IMG/VR virus record: IMGVR_UViG_3300009790_000010
Span: 1-61,201 of that record
Source: a virus
DNA: 61,201 nt
Direction: 5' to 3' (one strand)
Numbering within the stretch: position 1 is the stretch's first letter; each line of letters begins with the position of its first letter. The translations under genes and the position numbers were made by a program. The notes under the pieces are model-generated. The model made no database searches and was not told the DNA's origin. It worked only from the letters and a program-made list of their open reading frames with translations. Below, piece after piece: positions 7,644-17,300 of this stretch.

Positions 7644-8927
7644 ATGTCTGATAATTTACAGCCACAAGGTAATTTTGGCATCCAGGACACCATGAATGTT
7701 GGTGGTGCTGGTGATACTCAATTACTAAACGATTTAATGGCTCCAGAAACTGCTCAAGCAGATCCTGAAGCTGTAGAACCTATAATCTCGGAAGTAGAGG
7801 ATACGATCCCTGAAAAGAAAACTCCTAAAGGGAAAGAAATTATTCCTCCTAAAAGTGTAGACGGAAAGACTGAAGAAGAAAAGCAAACTGGAGAATCTCT
7901 AATTGCTGACTTTTTAAGTGATGATCCAGATGCAGAAACTGAAGAGGAACAGGTGGTAGAAGAAAAAGCTGCTGAACCAGAGTCTAAAGATGTTTTAGAT
8001 GAGGTGGTAGAAGAAGAAGAAACTGAAACAGGTACTCCTAACTTCGAAGCTCTAGCTAATGATCTATTCAATCTAGGTGTATTTAATAAGGAAGGTGAAG
8101 AGGAAGTATCCATTTCAACTCCTGAGGATTTCTTAGCAAGATTTGAATCTGAAAAGAAAAAAGGTGCACAGGATTTAGTACAACAATTCATAGGTCAGTT
8201 TGGTGAAGATTATCAACAAGCATTTGAATCCATCTTTGTAAAGGGTGTTAACCCACAACAATATTTCGGAACTTACAATAACATTGTAAACTTTACCGAA
8301 ATGGACTTATCCAAAGAAACTAATCAGAAACAAGTGATGAAACAAGCACTTAGTGATCAAGGATTTGAAGCAGAAGACATAGATAAAGAGGTTGAAAGAT
8401 TAAAAAGTTATGGAGATCTAGAAGCCGTATCTACCAGACATCATAAGGTGTTGGTAAAAAAAGAAGCTAAGAAGCTTCAACAACTAGAAGCCCAGTCTCA
8501 ACAAGAGTTACAACAAAAGAATGCTATTAAGCAACAATATCAAACTAATGTTCAGACTATACTTTCAGATAAAGTAAAAGAAAAAGAGTTCGATGGAATA
8601 CCTATCAACTCTAATTTAGCAAACGAACTACAAGACTTCTTACTAGTGGATAAATGGAAAACACCTAGTGGAGAAACCCTAACCGATTTTGATCGTTCTA
8701 TCTTAGATTTGAAAAGACCAGAGAATCATGAATTAAAAGTAAAAGTGGGATTACTCCTTAAGATGTTAGAAAAAGATCCATCATTATCTACGATACAAAG
8801 AGCAGGTGTGACTAAAAAATCTAACCAGTTATTTGGAGAAGTTGCAAGACAAGTTACTAAAGCTAAAACCGTTGCTTCTAAAAAACCTAGTAGTAACAAT
8901 AAGAAACCTAATTCATGGTTCTTGTAA
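7644..8927 (+). CDS. Acidic scaffold-like head protein, 427 aa
   Basis: Lies between portal and major capsid genes, the classic place for a scaffolding protein. Residues about 40-150 are extremely acidic (repeated EEE, EE and DDPDAET) and low-complexity, followed by long helical, Gln/Lys/Glu-rich coiled-coil segments (about 260-320) and a basic C-terminal tail (KKPSSNNKKPNSWFL). An acidic body with a basic tail is the usual scaffolding design, the tail contacting the capsid protein. No protease motif is visible. It is preceded by a 156-base A/T-rich spacer with no convincing promoter. An internal-head-protein role is the main alternative. Confidence 0.75.
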   Translation: MSDNLQPQGNFGIQDTMNVGGAGDTQLLNDLMAPETAQADPEAVEPIISEVEDTIPEKKTPKGKEIIPPKSVDGKTEEEKQTGESLIADFLSDDPDAETEEEQVVEEKAAEPESKDVLDEVVEEEETETGTPNFEALANDLFNLGVFNKEGEEEVSISTPEDFLARFESEKKKGAQDLVQQFIGQFGEDYQQAFESIFVKGVNPQQYFGTYNNIVNFTEMDLSKETNQKQVMKQALSDQGFEAEDIDKEVERLKSYGDLEAVSTRHHKVLVKKEAKKLQQLEAQSQQELQQKNAIKQQYQTNVQTILSDKVKEKEFDGIPINSNLANELQDFLLVDKWKTPSGETLTDFDRSILDLKRPENHELKVKVGLLLKMLEKDPSLSTIQRAGVTKKSNQLFGEVARQVTKAKTVASKKPSSNNKKPNSWFL

Positions 8928-8956
8928 ATTTTAATTAATAATAAAAAACGAATAAA

Positions 8957-10522
8957 ATGGCAATTCAAACAATCCCAGGTTTAACTGGCTTTACTTATGC
9001 ACGTGTGGCGTCTATGGATGCACGAGCTGTAGGTAAGCTGACTGATGCAAACCACTTAGAGTCTTTTCACTCTACAGAGCCTGCAGACTATGATAAGAAA
9101 ATTATTAGTCTGTACACTCAATCTTCATTGTATAGCAATGACTTCCTAGACATGATTAATAAGAGTACGCCATATTTCATCGACACAAACAGTGATGCTT
9201 GGAAATGGAATATTGCAGTACCATACAAATTCCCTAAAATTGTTGACATTCCAAAATCTACCCAAGATGTAATCGATGGTGGTGGTAAAGTTGGTATTGA
9301 TGGTCAAGAGTTTGAACTTATCTTAAGTTCTAACGAGTTCTCTAAGAACGCTATCATTTCAGTTGGAACACGTCAGTATGGACCACGTTTCTACGTAATT
9401 AAAGATCCACAACCATGGAACATGGGATGGATTTATAAATTTACGTTAGTAAGTGATAACCCAATTGTAGACTTCGTTAATCCTACATTCTTAGTACAAG
9501 GAATTGAACTAGAATTAGTTGACGCTGCTATTGGTGAATTTGATCAAGACTTATTAGGTCTTCCTAAATTAGGTGAAGAAATCACTATGTTTGAATCATT
9601 AGGTTCTGCATATGGATATGAGCACAAAATTACGGAATGGGCTGATGACAAAATGTTACGTGATGCTTCTGGTAAGCCACTAGATATCTTAGTATATGCT
9701 CCACAAAGACGTAATCAACTTCCTTTAAGAAGAGAAGACGTTAAGTGGGAACCATTTATTGAGTTCTGGATGCGTAAATCTATGTTAGAACTAAAAGTTA
9801 AAAGAATGATCTGGGCTTCTCCAGGTACTGTTAAAACTAATGGTTCTCAACAAAACTTAAAAAGAACTTCTGCTGGTGTATACCACAGAATGAGAAACAA
9901 CGGAAACTTAGTACAGTATAACAGAGGTGAATTCTCTGCTAACTTAATACGTGCGGTTTTCGGTGATCTATTCTATCGTAGAGTCGATGTTAAAGATCGT
10001 AGAGTTAAGATGTATACTAATGAGGCTGGATTCGATGTATTCCAACAAGCTCTTAAAGATGATGCACTTAATTCAGGTCTTACTTTCGTTGCAGATTCTG
10101 GAAACAGATATCTACAAGGTGAAGGACAAAACATCACTTATAACTTTGCTTTCGATGCAATGGTTACGAGAGAAACAGGTCGTGTTGAATTAATTCACTT
10201 AAAAGAACTTGATTTACCACAAACTAATTTAGAATTTGGACAAAACATGAAGTCTACACCTGTATTTATGGTGTTTGATGTTTCTCCATTATCTGATGGT
10301 GCAATGGTAAACAACATCCGTGAAGTTCGTATGAAGGGTGCTCCTTCTATGACTTGGGGTTATATTGATGGAACTCGTTCTCACTTAGGCTTTGCGAAGT
10401 CTCAGGGAATGCAGTCTGCTAATAAATTCCCAGGATACGAAATCTGGATGAAAGATCGTTGTGATGTATTCATCGAGGATTTATCAAGAACTGTACTTAT
10501 TGAGGAAATACCACAGTTCTAA
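8957..10522 (+). CDS. Major capsid protein, HK97-fold, 521 aa
   Basis: Forms the icosahedral shell. It is recognised by position after the portal and scaffold genes, by size (about 500 residues, usual for crAss-like capsid proteins) and by composition: a soluble mixed alpha/beta protein with an N-terminal arm (MAIQTIPGLTGFTYARVASM), an aromatic-rich middle (DAWKWNIAVPYKFPK; PQPWNMGWIYKF) and a C-terminal beta-rich domain. The start follows an AATAAA leader without Shine-Dalgarno, as expected in Bacteroidota. Three hairpins follow the gene, in keeping with a highly transcribed gene whose mRNA end is processed or partly terminated. Confidence 0.92.
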   Translation: MAIQTIPGLTGFTYARVASMDARAVGKLTDANHLESFHSTEPADYDKKIISLYTQSSLYSNDFLDMINKSTPYFIDTNSDAWKWNIAVPYKFPKIVDIPKSTQDVIDGGGKVGIDGQEFELILSSNEFSKNAIISVGTRQYGPRFYVIKDPQPWNMGWIYKFTLVSDNPIVDFVNPTFLVQGIELELVDAAIGEFDQDLLGLPKLGEEITMFESLGSAYGYEHKITEWADDKMLRDASGKPLDILVYAPQRRNQLPLRREDVKWEPFIEFWMRKSMLELKVKRMIWASPGTVKTNGSQQNLKRTSAGVYHRMRNNGNLVQYNRGEFSANLIRAVFGDLFYRRVDVKDRRVKMYTNEAGFDVFQQALKDDALNSGLTFVADSGNRYLQGEGQNITYNFAFDAMVTRETGRVELIHLKELDLPQTNLEFGQNMKSTPVFMVFDVSPLSDGAMVNNIREVRMKGAPSMTWGYIDGTRSHLGFAKSQGMQSANKFPGYEIWMKDRCDVFIEDLSRTVLIEEIPQF

Positions 10523-10535
10523 AAAAAGAAGAATC

Positions 10536-10553
10536 AGGTGATTCAATTCACCT
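10536..10553 (+). terminator. Hairpin 1 after the major capsid gene
   Basis: AGGTGA and TCACCT pair around a six-base loop, with flanking AGAA/TTCT able to extend the stem over a two-base bulge. It starts 14 bases after the capsid stop and is followed only by a short pyrimidine run, so it may be a partial terminator or 3'-end stabiliser. Confidence 0.5.
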
Positions 10554-10559
10554 TTCTCA

Positions 10560-10611
10560 GAGAAGTGTCCCCTCACCCACACTGTCCCTCCTCAGAGGGG
10601 ACCACTTTCTC
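10560..10611 (+). terminator. Hairpin 2 after the major capsid gene (long, GC-rich)
   Basis: The perfect 8-bp repeats GTCCCCTC (10567-10574) and GAGGGGAC (10595-10602) extend outward (GAGAAGTG pairing with CACTTTCTC through two single-base bulges) to a stem of about 15 bp with a 20-base loop. It is the strongest GC-rich structure in this AT-rich block. No T-run follows, so an RNA-stability or processing element is as likely as a terminator. Confidence 0.55.
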
Positions 10612-10616
10612 TACCC

Positions 10617-10657
10617 AGAGTGACGATTAAGTTCTACCCATTCAATTGGATCACTCT
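10617..10657 (+). terminator. Hairpin 3 after the major capsid gene
   Basis: AGAGTGA (10617-10623) and TCACTCT (10651-10657) form a perfect 7-bp stem around a 27-base loop, directly following hairpin 2 and ending about 40 bases before the next start codon. It may act with the other two as a combined attenuator between the capsid gene and downstream genes. Confidence 0.4.
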
Positions 10658-10698
10658 ACTAAAATTATAAACCAAAGAATAATTAATTAAACTACATT

Positions 10699-11667
10699 AT
10701 GGGTAAATTAGGAAAAATCTCTACGATTAAAAAAGAGTATAATAGCAGCCAATTGCAGACCTTACAAAGTGGTCTATCAAAACAAGGTATGACAAGAATT
10801 CCTGGAACAGGAGTTTTTAAATATCCTTACAAAGAGTTAGATGGTAAATACAGAACAGGTTTAGATCCTGAAGCTGGTTACATTAAAAGAATTCAAGATC
10901 CACTTGAAAAAGAGTTAGAGATCGAAAGAGTTACAGCACTGAAAGATAAACTTCAAAATGCTTTAGGTGATATAGACTTAGGACCAAGATCAAAGTTTTG
11001 GAACTATGGATTATCTACAGGAACTCAAGACAACTTACATGTAAAAGCTGTTAAACTCTTAGATGGTGATAACTTATATGATTTAGGTGTCCCTATTCAA
11101 GAGCTTTCTTTTGCCTGGTTAAGAGTGCATCCAACAATTGCATCTTCATACCAAGCATGGGAAAGAGGTGATTTTCCAGCAGATACACAATTTTATGTTG
11201 TAAATGATGAGATTGAAAGTCAAATAGTTTATAAGAAGAAACAACAAATCAATAAAGCTATCATTAAATTTGATGGTATGAGTATGGAGAAGAAGAGAAA
11301 AGTTGCAAGACTTCTCGGATTACCAGTAACAAATGAATCTAAAGAGGAAGTTGTTTATAACTTAGTTGATAACATGTTAAAACAATCTGAAGTTAAGAGT
11401 GGAACCTTTAAAGGATTAAATCCTGTAGAAGTTTTCAGTAGATTTGCTGATATGAAAGATAATTTACTCCATATTAAAGATTTAGTTAAACAAGCAATAC
11501 AACATTCTATCTATAGAGTTAAGCCAAGTGGCAAGATATATGAAGGAGACTATGAGGTAGCGATGGATGAAGACGAGTTAGTTAAGTATCTAGTTGATGA
11601 AGATCATCAAGATGACCTAATAGTACTCGAAAAGAAATTGAAATCTAAGAAACTAGCTGCGGTATAA
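10699..11667 (+). CDS. Capsid-proximal structural protein, 322 aa
   Basis: I do not recognise a named family. It is a soluble protein with a basic N-terminus, a middle section rich in aromatic residues (FWNYGL, FAWLRVHPT, YQAWERGDF) and a C-terminal half of charged helices (KKKQQINKAIIKFDGMSMEKKRKVARLLG). Its place right after the major capsid gene in a head operon, and crAss-like synteny, suggest a capsid-associated or head-completion protein. It is separated from the capsid gene by three hairpins, which should lower its expression relative to the shell protein. The C-terminal 40 residues are acidic then basic. Confidence 0.8.
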   Translation: MGKLGKISTIKKEYNSSQLQTLQSGLSKQGMTRIPGTGVFKYPYKELDGKYRTGLDPEAGYIKRIQDPLEKELEIERVTALKDKLQNALGDIDLGPRSKFWNYGLSTGTQDNLHVKAVKLLDGDNLYDLGVPIQELSFAWLRVHPTIASSYQAWERGDFPADTQFYVVNDEIESQIVYKKKQQINKAIIKFDGMSMEKKRKVARLLGLPVTNESKEEVVYNLVDNMLKQSEVKSGTFKGLNPVEVFSRFADMKDNLLHIKDLVKQAIQHSIYRVKPSGKIYEGDYEVAMDEDELVKYLVDEDHQDDLIVLEKKLKSKKLAAV

Positions 11668-11669
11668 GT

Positions 11670-11692
11670 AGCTAGTTTTTATAAAACTAGTT
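11670..11692 (+). promoter_or_regulatory. Palindromic hairpin between two head genes
   Basis: CTAGTTTT (11672-11679) and AAAACTAG (11683-11690) are perfect inverted repeats with a TAT loop, extended by a G-T and an A-T pair. The element occupies almost the whole 29-base spacer and ends four bases before the next ATG, so it could affect translation initiation or be an mRNA processing site. Confidence 0.4.
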
Positions 11693-11696
11693 AAAT

Positions 11697-12428
11697 ATGA
11701 TACCAGTCGATAGTTTATTATACAAGATTGACCAAAAACTAAATAAACTATCAACTAATGAGCATCAACAAATTGCACTAGAAGACAAAATCTTGAGTTT
11801 GAATGAGGCTCAGATTAAGTTGATAAAACAAAAAGTTGATGGTTTTCCTATCCCTAATAAGTTAGGGTTTGATGCCTTTAAAAAAAGGTATGAAGATTTA
11901 CAGAATCTAGTTGTAGATTTTACCAACCAGCCACTATCTTTAGTGGAAACAAATAAAGAATTACATCAGTGGGATGCTGACCTTACACAGCTCAAACCTA
12001 AATACATGTTTTATGTAGATAGTTATGTGTTAGCTAATAAAGGAAGATGCAAAGACCGTAAGATTTGGATTAATAAAGATCTAAGTAAACATGGAGATAT
12101 ATCTCTATTACTTAATAACGATCATTATAAACCAAGCTTTGAGTATCAAGAAACAATGAATGCATTGTCTTCTAACAATATAAGTATCTATACGGACGGT
12201 ACATTTACCCCCACAATGATATACATAATGTACATGAGATATCCTGTCTATATAAACAAAGCAGGTTACATCATGTTAGATGGTACGCCATCAACAAATG
12301 TTAATTGTGAACTAGAAGAATATCTAGAGGACGAAATTGTAGATTTAACAGTTCAGAATCTAGCTATGTACACAGAGAATGCTGCTGCTGTACAAAGTGC
12401 ACAATTCAGAATTCAAACAAATGAATAA
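11697..12428 (+). CDS. Structural protein of the head/connector block, 243 aa
   Basis: Family not recognised. The N-terminal 75 residues look like a coiled coil (KIDQKLNKLSTNEHQQIALEDKIL...). The rest is beta-rich with a polar C-terminus (ENAAAVQSAQF). The N-terminal helix bundle followed by a beta domain is common in trimeric head-fibre or decoration proteins. Position among head genes supports a virion component. Translation may depend on opening of the palindromic hairpin just upstream. Confidence 0.75.
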   Translation: MIPVDSLLYKIDQKLNKLSTNEHQQIALEDKILSLNEAQIKLIKQKVDGFPIPNKLGFDAFKKRYEDLQNLVVDFTNQPLSLVETNKELHQWDADLTQLKPKYMFYVDSYVLANKGRCKDRKIWINKDLSKHGDISLLLNNDHYKPSFEYQETMNALSSNNISIYTDGTFTPTMIYIMYMRYPVYINKAGYIMLDGTPSTNVNCELEEYLEDEIVDLTVQNLAMYTENAAAVQSAQFRIQTNE

Positions 12429-12458
12429 TATTAATATAACCCTTAAATACAATAAATT

Positions 12459-13610
12459 ATGAGTACATTCGCGTTAACCACATTATTCGTGGTGCCAGTA
12501 GGGCAGACATCTGTTCCTAACTCTGGTTCGACTCAAGACCTAACTGCGGGTCAAGTAGGATTTTTTAAGAGTGACTATACTGCTGCAACTGCTGCAAATA
12601 TAGCTGCTGCTCCCTATTGGTACGTAGCCCAAGGTAGAGAAAACACCTACTTACAAGGATCTAAAAGATCTGACAAAATTAAAGGTTGCCCAGGAGCAGG
12701 ATCTTCTGTGACAACTTGCAACTCTAACGTAACTGAGTGGTATAAAGCCTCCGGTTGTGCACAAGCTGCTAATCAAATTACTGACATCACAGACTTCAAA
12801 GTAACTTGTGGTGAAATACTAACTGTAACACTTAGAGCATTTTCTTCTTACATTAATACATTATACTTTAACGGATTTACACGTTCGGTAACAGTACAAG
12901 CACCTTGTTGTGATTGTGGTGGTGACCCATGTGTTGAAGTTGATGTTAATGCATTAATCGATTCACTTATCGTTGCTTTCAACAAGAAAGCTCCTGGTAA
13001 TAACCCAGACAATGTTTCTTTCGATAGTTTCTTTACTTTCGAAAATGTTGGTGGAACAATCTTAAGAATTCATGGTAAGCCATTAACTAAATATGGTCAA
13101 CCTTGTGATGTTGCTGCATTCCCATTTGAATATGACAGAATGTACTTCAATTCTTTTGTATACGAAGGACCAGCTACAACTGCTGACTTTATTGTTGCTG
13201 ACGCTTGTAATATCGTTGCTACATCTTCTGTAATCCAAAATTCTAGCTACCCTTCAGGACTCGCTGCTGAGTGGAAGCAAGCAGAAATCAATTACTATAG
13301 CTACCAAGCTGGGTACTTGAAGTCTCTATATAGAATGGGAGGATACAATGAGAACTTTGAGTCTTATGTATCTGATGGAGTTGTTTATGATAGCTATTAC
13401 ATTCGCTTCAATGAGTTTGACAAAGCTGCATACCAATGGGGTGACTACATACATATGGATAACATAGTTATGATAGCTGTACCTAATGCTGACACTGATG
13501 GTGGAAGTGGTATTGCTGCTGATGTAGAAGCTATTCTAGTCGCTGGATTAGGAACGGTGGTTGATAATAATACTTGTATAACTACAACTACTACTACAAC
13601 TGCTCCGTAA
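12459..13610 (+). CDS. Probable abundant structural protein with poly-Thr tail, 383 aa
   Basis: Beta-rich protein with many Cys (for example CCDCGGDPC near residue 150) and aromatic-rich C-terminal region (NYYSYQAGYLKSLYRMGGYNENF), ending in a poly-threonine tail (TTTTTTTAP). It has no signal peptide. Its position near the capsid gene and the very strong terminator directly after it suggest a highly expressed virion protein, such as an auxiliary capsid, head-fibre or tube component; this is inference. The poly-Thr end is the same motif that links domains in the fibre proteins downstream, so this protein may be the anchor or may carry a modified surface tail. Confidence 0.82.
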   Translation: MSTFALTTLFVVPVGQTSVPNSGSTQDLTAGQVGFFKSDYTAATAANIAAAPYWYVAQGRENTYLQGSKRSDKIKGCPGAGSSVTTCNSNVTEWYKASGCAQAANQITDITDFKVTCGEILTVTLRAFSSYINTLYFNGFTRSVTVQAPCCDCGGDPCVEVDVNALIDSLIVAFNKKAPGNNPDNVSFDSFFTFENVGGTILRIHGKPLTKYGQPCDVAAFPFEYDRMYFNSFVYEGPATTADFIVADACNIVATSSVIQNSSYPSGLAAEWKQAEINYYSYQAGYLKSLYRMGGYNENFESYVSDGVVYDSYYIRFNEFDKAAYQWGDYIHMDNIVMIAVPNADTDGGSGIAADVEAILVAGLGTVVDNNTCITTTTTTTAP

Positions 13611-13642
13611 TAAGAGAGTTACATAAAACAATACTAACCTAT

Positions 13643-13692
13643 AATACCAGAGGTGAGAGGATTAAACGCTCAATCCTCTGGTATTTTTTTTT
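13643..13692 (+). terminator. Strong intrinsic terminator
   Basis: AATACCAGAGG (13643-13653) and CCTCTGGTATT (13675-13685) form an 11-bp perfect stem, and an inner GAGGATT/AATCCTC alternative can replace its upper part. A run of nine T (13684-13692) follows. This is the clearest rho-independent terminator in the window. It sits just 11 bases before the ATG at 13704. Confidence 0.9.
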
Positions 13693-13703
13693 AATCAATC
13701 CTT

Positions 13704-14270
13704 ATGGCAGTCAATTTACAGTTAGATATTATTGTTCCTCCTAGTTACAGTGTAAAGTTACTTGCAGTTACTGATGCGTCAGTCTATCCAGATGACCCAC
13801 CATTAGTTTCATCTCCTACAATTGAGATAGAGATACCTAGCTTTGGGACACAAATCTTACCCTTTAAACCCTTAGAGACAAACATCTTTGCATCCGATAC
13901 TTTAGGAATTACTGAAGCTGGATGTAAACAAGATATTCCAGATGGTATATACTATCTGAAATACTCTGTAGCCCCTGCATATAAGAATTATGTAGAAAAA
14001 ACTATAATGCGTGTTGATAAACTTCAGGAGAAGTTTGACAATGCGTTTTTAAAGTTAAATATGATGGAATGTGATAGTGCTCTAAGAGAACAATCAAACG
14101 TTACATTAAATACTATTAACTTCTTTATTCAAGGATCATTAGCAGCAGCTAATAATTGTGCGGAAAAAGAAGCACTAAAACTATACAATCAAGCTGATAA
14201 TATGCTTGATACATTTATAAAATCAAATTGTGGTTGTACAGGAAACAACTACAAAGTAAACTTTAGATAA
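13704..14270 (+). CDS. Fibre-block structural protein, 188 aa
   Basis: Family not recognised. The N-terminal 95 residues look like a beta-sandwich (alternating hydrophobic strands, several Pro: IIVPPSYSVKLLAVTD). The C-terminal 90 residues are helical with a Cys-rich end (NCGCTGN). This N-beta/C-helix layout suits an adaptor in the fibre or baseplate region. The gene starts 11 bases after a terminator, so expression must come from read-through or from a promoter not visible to me. Its stop is followed almost directly by the small zinc-ribbon gene. Confidence 0.75.
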   Translation: MAVNLQLDIIVPPSYSVKLLAVTDASVYPDDPPLVSSPTIEIEIPSFGTQILPFKPLETNIFASDTLGITEAGCKQDIPDGIYYLKYSVAPAYKNYVEKTIMRVDKLQEKFDNAFLKLNMMECDSALREQSNVTLNTINFFIQGSLAAANNCAEKEALKLYNQADNMLDTFIKSNCGCTGNNYKVNFR

Positions 14271-14271
14271 T

Positions 14272-14382
14272 ATGGCACAGTGTGCATCGTGTGGAGCTAA
14301 GGTGGGATGTGGATGTAGATTAAAAGACGGTCTATGTGCTGCTTGTAGATCTAAACTAGAGAAAGAAAAAGGTAAAAAGTAA
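14272..14382 (+). CDS. Zinc-ribbon microprotein, 36 aa
   Basis: A short frame starting one base after the previous stop encodes MAQCASCGAKVGCGCRLKDG followed by LCAACRSK and a Lys-rich tail. Six cysteines (C4, C7, C13, C15, C22, C25) in CxxC-CxC-CxxC spacing with a basic tail indicate a zinc-binding fold. It sits in a tight head-to-tail array (1 base upstream, 5 bases downstream), which supports it as a real gene. Its role is unknown; a folding or assembly helper for the Cys-containing fibre proteins or a nucleic-acid binder are possible. Confidence 0.75.
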   Translation: MAQCASCGAKVGCGCRLKDGLCAACRSKLEKEKGKK

Positions 14383-14387
14383 GATAA

Positions 14388-17300
14388 ATGATATCACCCA
14401 AACTAACCAATTGTAAGGAGTGTGCAAACATTCCTGATTTACTTAGGAAGATAGACTGCAAATTAGCAGAGCTTGGAAACAACTTATACAACAATGTTGT
14501 ATTTATGTTGAATAAGCCTATTGCTAATAGCGAGATATCTCAATTGTTAGTATATAAACGTGTTTTACAACACAGATTTTGTGATACTCATTATGCTGAA
14601 AGTTGTCCCACTGTAAGTACAGAGGATATTGCTAGCAAAGTTATTCGTCTTACAGCTGGTTGTGTACCATTCTGTAACGAACCAACTGTATGTGAAATAA
14701 CTACATGTGCTCTTAATCCATGTCCTAATCCTACAACTACTACTACTAGTACGTCAAGTTCAAGTACAACTACTACAACAACTTTAGCACCAACTACTAC
14801 AACAACTACAACTCTTAACTGTAACTTTAGTGGTTCTATTGATTGTAGCATCACTACAACAACTACCACCACTCCAGCACCTACAACAACTACCACAACA
14901 ACTTATTTCCCAGATCCATTTGGTGTACCATGTCTATGGTCTACTAACGGTGGTGATCCAGGACTAATTGGCGTATATGACTTTGAAACAAACACAGCTA
15001 CGGATGTATTAGTTCCTAATGACTTTAATGAGACATACGGTATTGAAAGACCTATATGTGCTACAGAAGATAAAGTTTGGTTAGCTAGTGTGGTTGATAT
15101 AGCACCTAATTCTCAGTCTAATGATAAGGTGTATATTAGAGAGTGGGATATAGATGCTACAGGTGTAGTCCCTGTATTGATTTATGTAAGAGAAATAACA
15201 GTGTACATGGATACATACCAAGGATATAATCTTGGAGGTACTTCTATATGGGCCATGACTGCAAAAGACAATGATACACTTATCGTTGGAACAGGTAATG
15301 AATATGGAGCACCAGCAGGTACTGGTGGAACTGGTCAATTCTATGGTATTAAGTTGGACATCTCAACTGCAGGAGATTTTACAATAGATGATATTCCTAC
15401 TGAGAATTCTGAATCTATAGGTACGACAACTAGTGGTACAGGTAAAATAAGTAATATTACTTATACAAACTCAGGACACTTTATATTATCATATAGATAT
15501 GATTTAAAACCTGATGGAGCTGGACAAGCTAGTAAAGTAGGTAATTGGATAAGAGTGTTCCCTACATATCCAGGTGATCCTAACTGGGTGCATGGTGAAG
15601 TTGTTATTCAACCAATTAAACTTCAACTTAATGGATATCCAGAATTTACAAATAATTATACAGGAGTAAAAGATGCACCTTTCTGGGGTGTGAATGGATT
15701 AGCACAAGTATTACACCCAGAAACTTTAGAGGTGTACACAATAGATCAATTACCTCCTTATAACTTAACATTGACAACTAGTGTAAATAGTTCTAATGAC
15801 TGGTTAAGTTCAGCTACACATTGTTCTAACGTTGAATTTGAAATATTAGATAATCCTGATTGTGGTCTTACATATTTCCCTCCTTTCTTCTTTGATGCAG
15901 AGGGTAATCCAGCTGATCCTAATTTTGGTGGTGTATATGATCCTACCCCTCAGGAATTCCAATATTTTGGAATGACATGTACAGCAACGATAGCAAATAA
16001 TGTTGATGCATTAAGATGGGTAGCCCAATCCACTGACCCTTACCCAGTACCTATAGGATGTAGTGGACTTGTACGACCACCATCTGTGGGTGTGCCTTTT
16101 ACACGTATAGTCCAAGGTAATGACTTTAGTATTACAATTGAGTTCCCTGAACCGATGAACGATGTTCCAATTAGAGCTTCTGTTCTAAATAGTAATGAAG
16201 ACGGTACAAGTGGAGATGTATATTATGTAGAAACTAATGGTGGAACTCCAACACTTTCTATAAATACAGGATGTTTCGTTCAAGTTAATGGTAATAGATT
16301 ATTCGGTGGAGTAGCAAATCCTCCATTTGAAACTGCATATAATAATGAAGGAGATGGAGAGTTTAAAGTTACTGCTCCTGCTAACTATACATCTATGACT
16401 ATATATGGGAATGCACCAACTGGTGGGAACCTGTTCTTAGGATGTCCTCCTCCTAATTGTAAGAACATGGTGTATATACAACAAGGAGCAACTTCTTGTT
16501 CTGATCCTGAAAGTGCAGGACGTTGTGTGAGTCCTCCTGATGTTCCAGTAGAGCAGCCTACTTGGACTCCAATTCTAGTTTGGAATAAAGATACAGGTGT
16601 ATGTACAGAAGTAGGACCTCCACCAGGTACAGCTTTCAGCTCAGGTGATGTTTCTATAGGAGATAATATAGTTGTAACATCATCTAATTTTAGCCTTACC
16701 CCCTCTACTAGAGATCAGTGCTTTGTTAAATACGACTGTACTGTTACAGACGGAGTTCCTTCAAATCTACAATGGGATGAGAAGAGGTACGTACTACCTC
16801 CTTTCTGGGATAATTTTAATAATGATACATTTATTCCAAACCTTGAAGTAATTAACGATAATCAAATAGGTGTAACAGTAAGTAAATTTAGCGTAGGAGC
16901 ACCATGTTGGTATGATGTAAGATTTTTAATCTGTACCTTCCCTGAAATCGGTGAGGAAATGATAGTGGAGGAGAAGTTCCAATTTGCATGTGCAAGTACA
17001 AACACTGGAGACATAGTAGTAACATATAAACCAGACGGTGTAACACTTAATAAATTAATAGCATTACAAGGTGTAGAGGTAGCTGTGGAGGATGGTGTTT
17101 TGGTAAATAAACTTGCAGTTACTCAATATGATATAGCAACAGGAGCTTTAGAGGTAGTTACTAAAGCAGAAGATTTTATAGATCCTAGTGGTATTGGTGC
17201 ATCTCTTGCCATAGTGGACGGAGAACTTTATGCAGGTTCGGCAGTTTGGGCTAAAATAGACTGGAACTATCCATATGCATGGACTCTACTTGCTAATAAT

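Noticed and set aside
14591-14896. Minus-strand ORF rich in Val
   Set aside because: It is the reverse complement of the poly-Thr tracts (ACN read as GTN/TTG), as are similar Val-rich ORFs at 17267-17503, 18651-19463, 21519-21779, 21866-22309 and 32897-33178.
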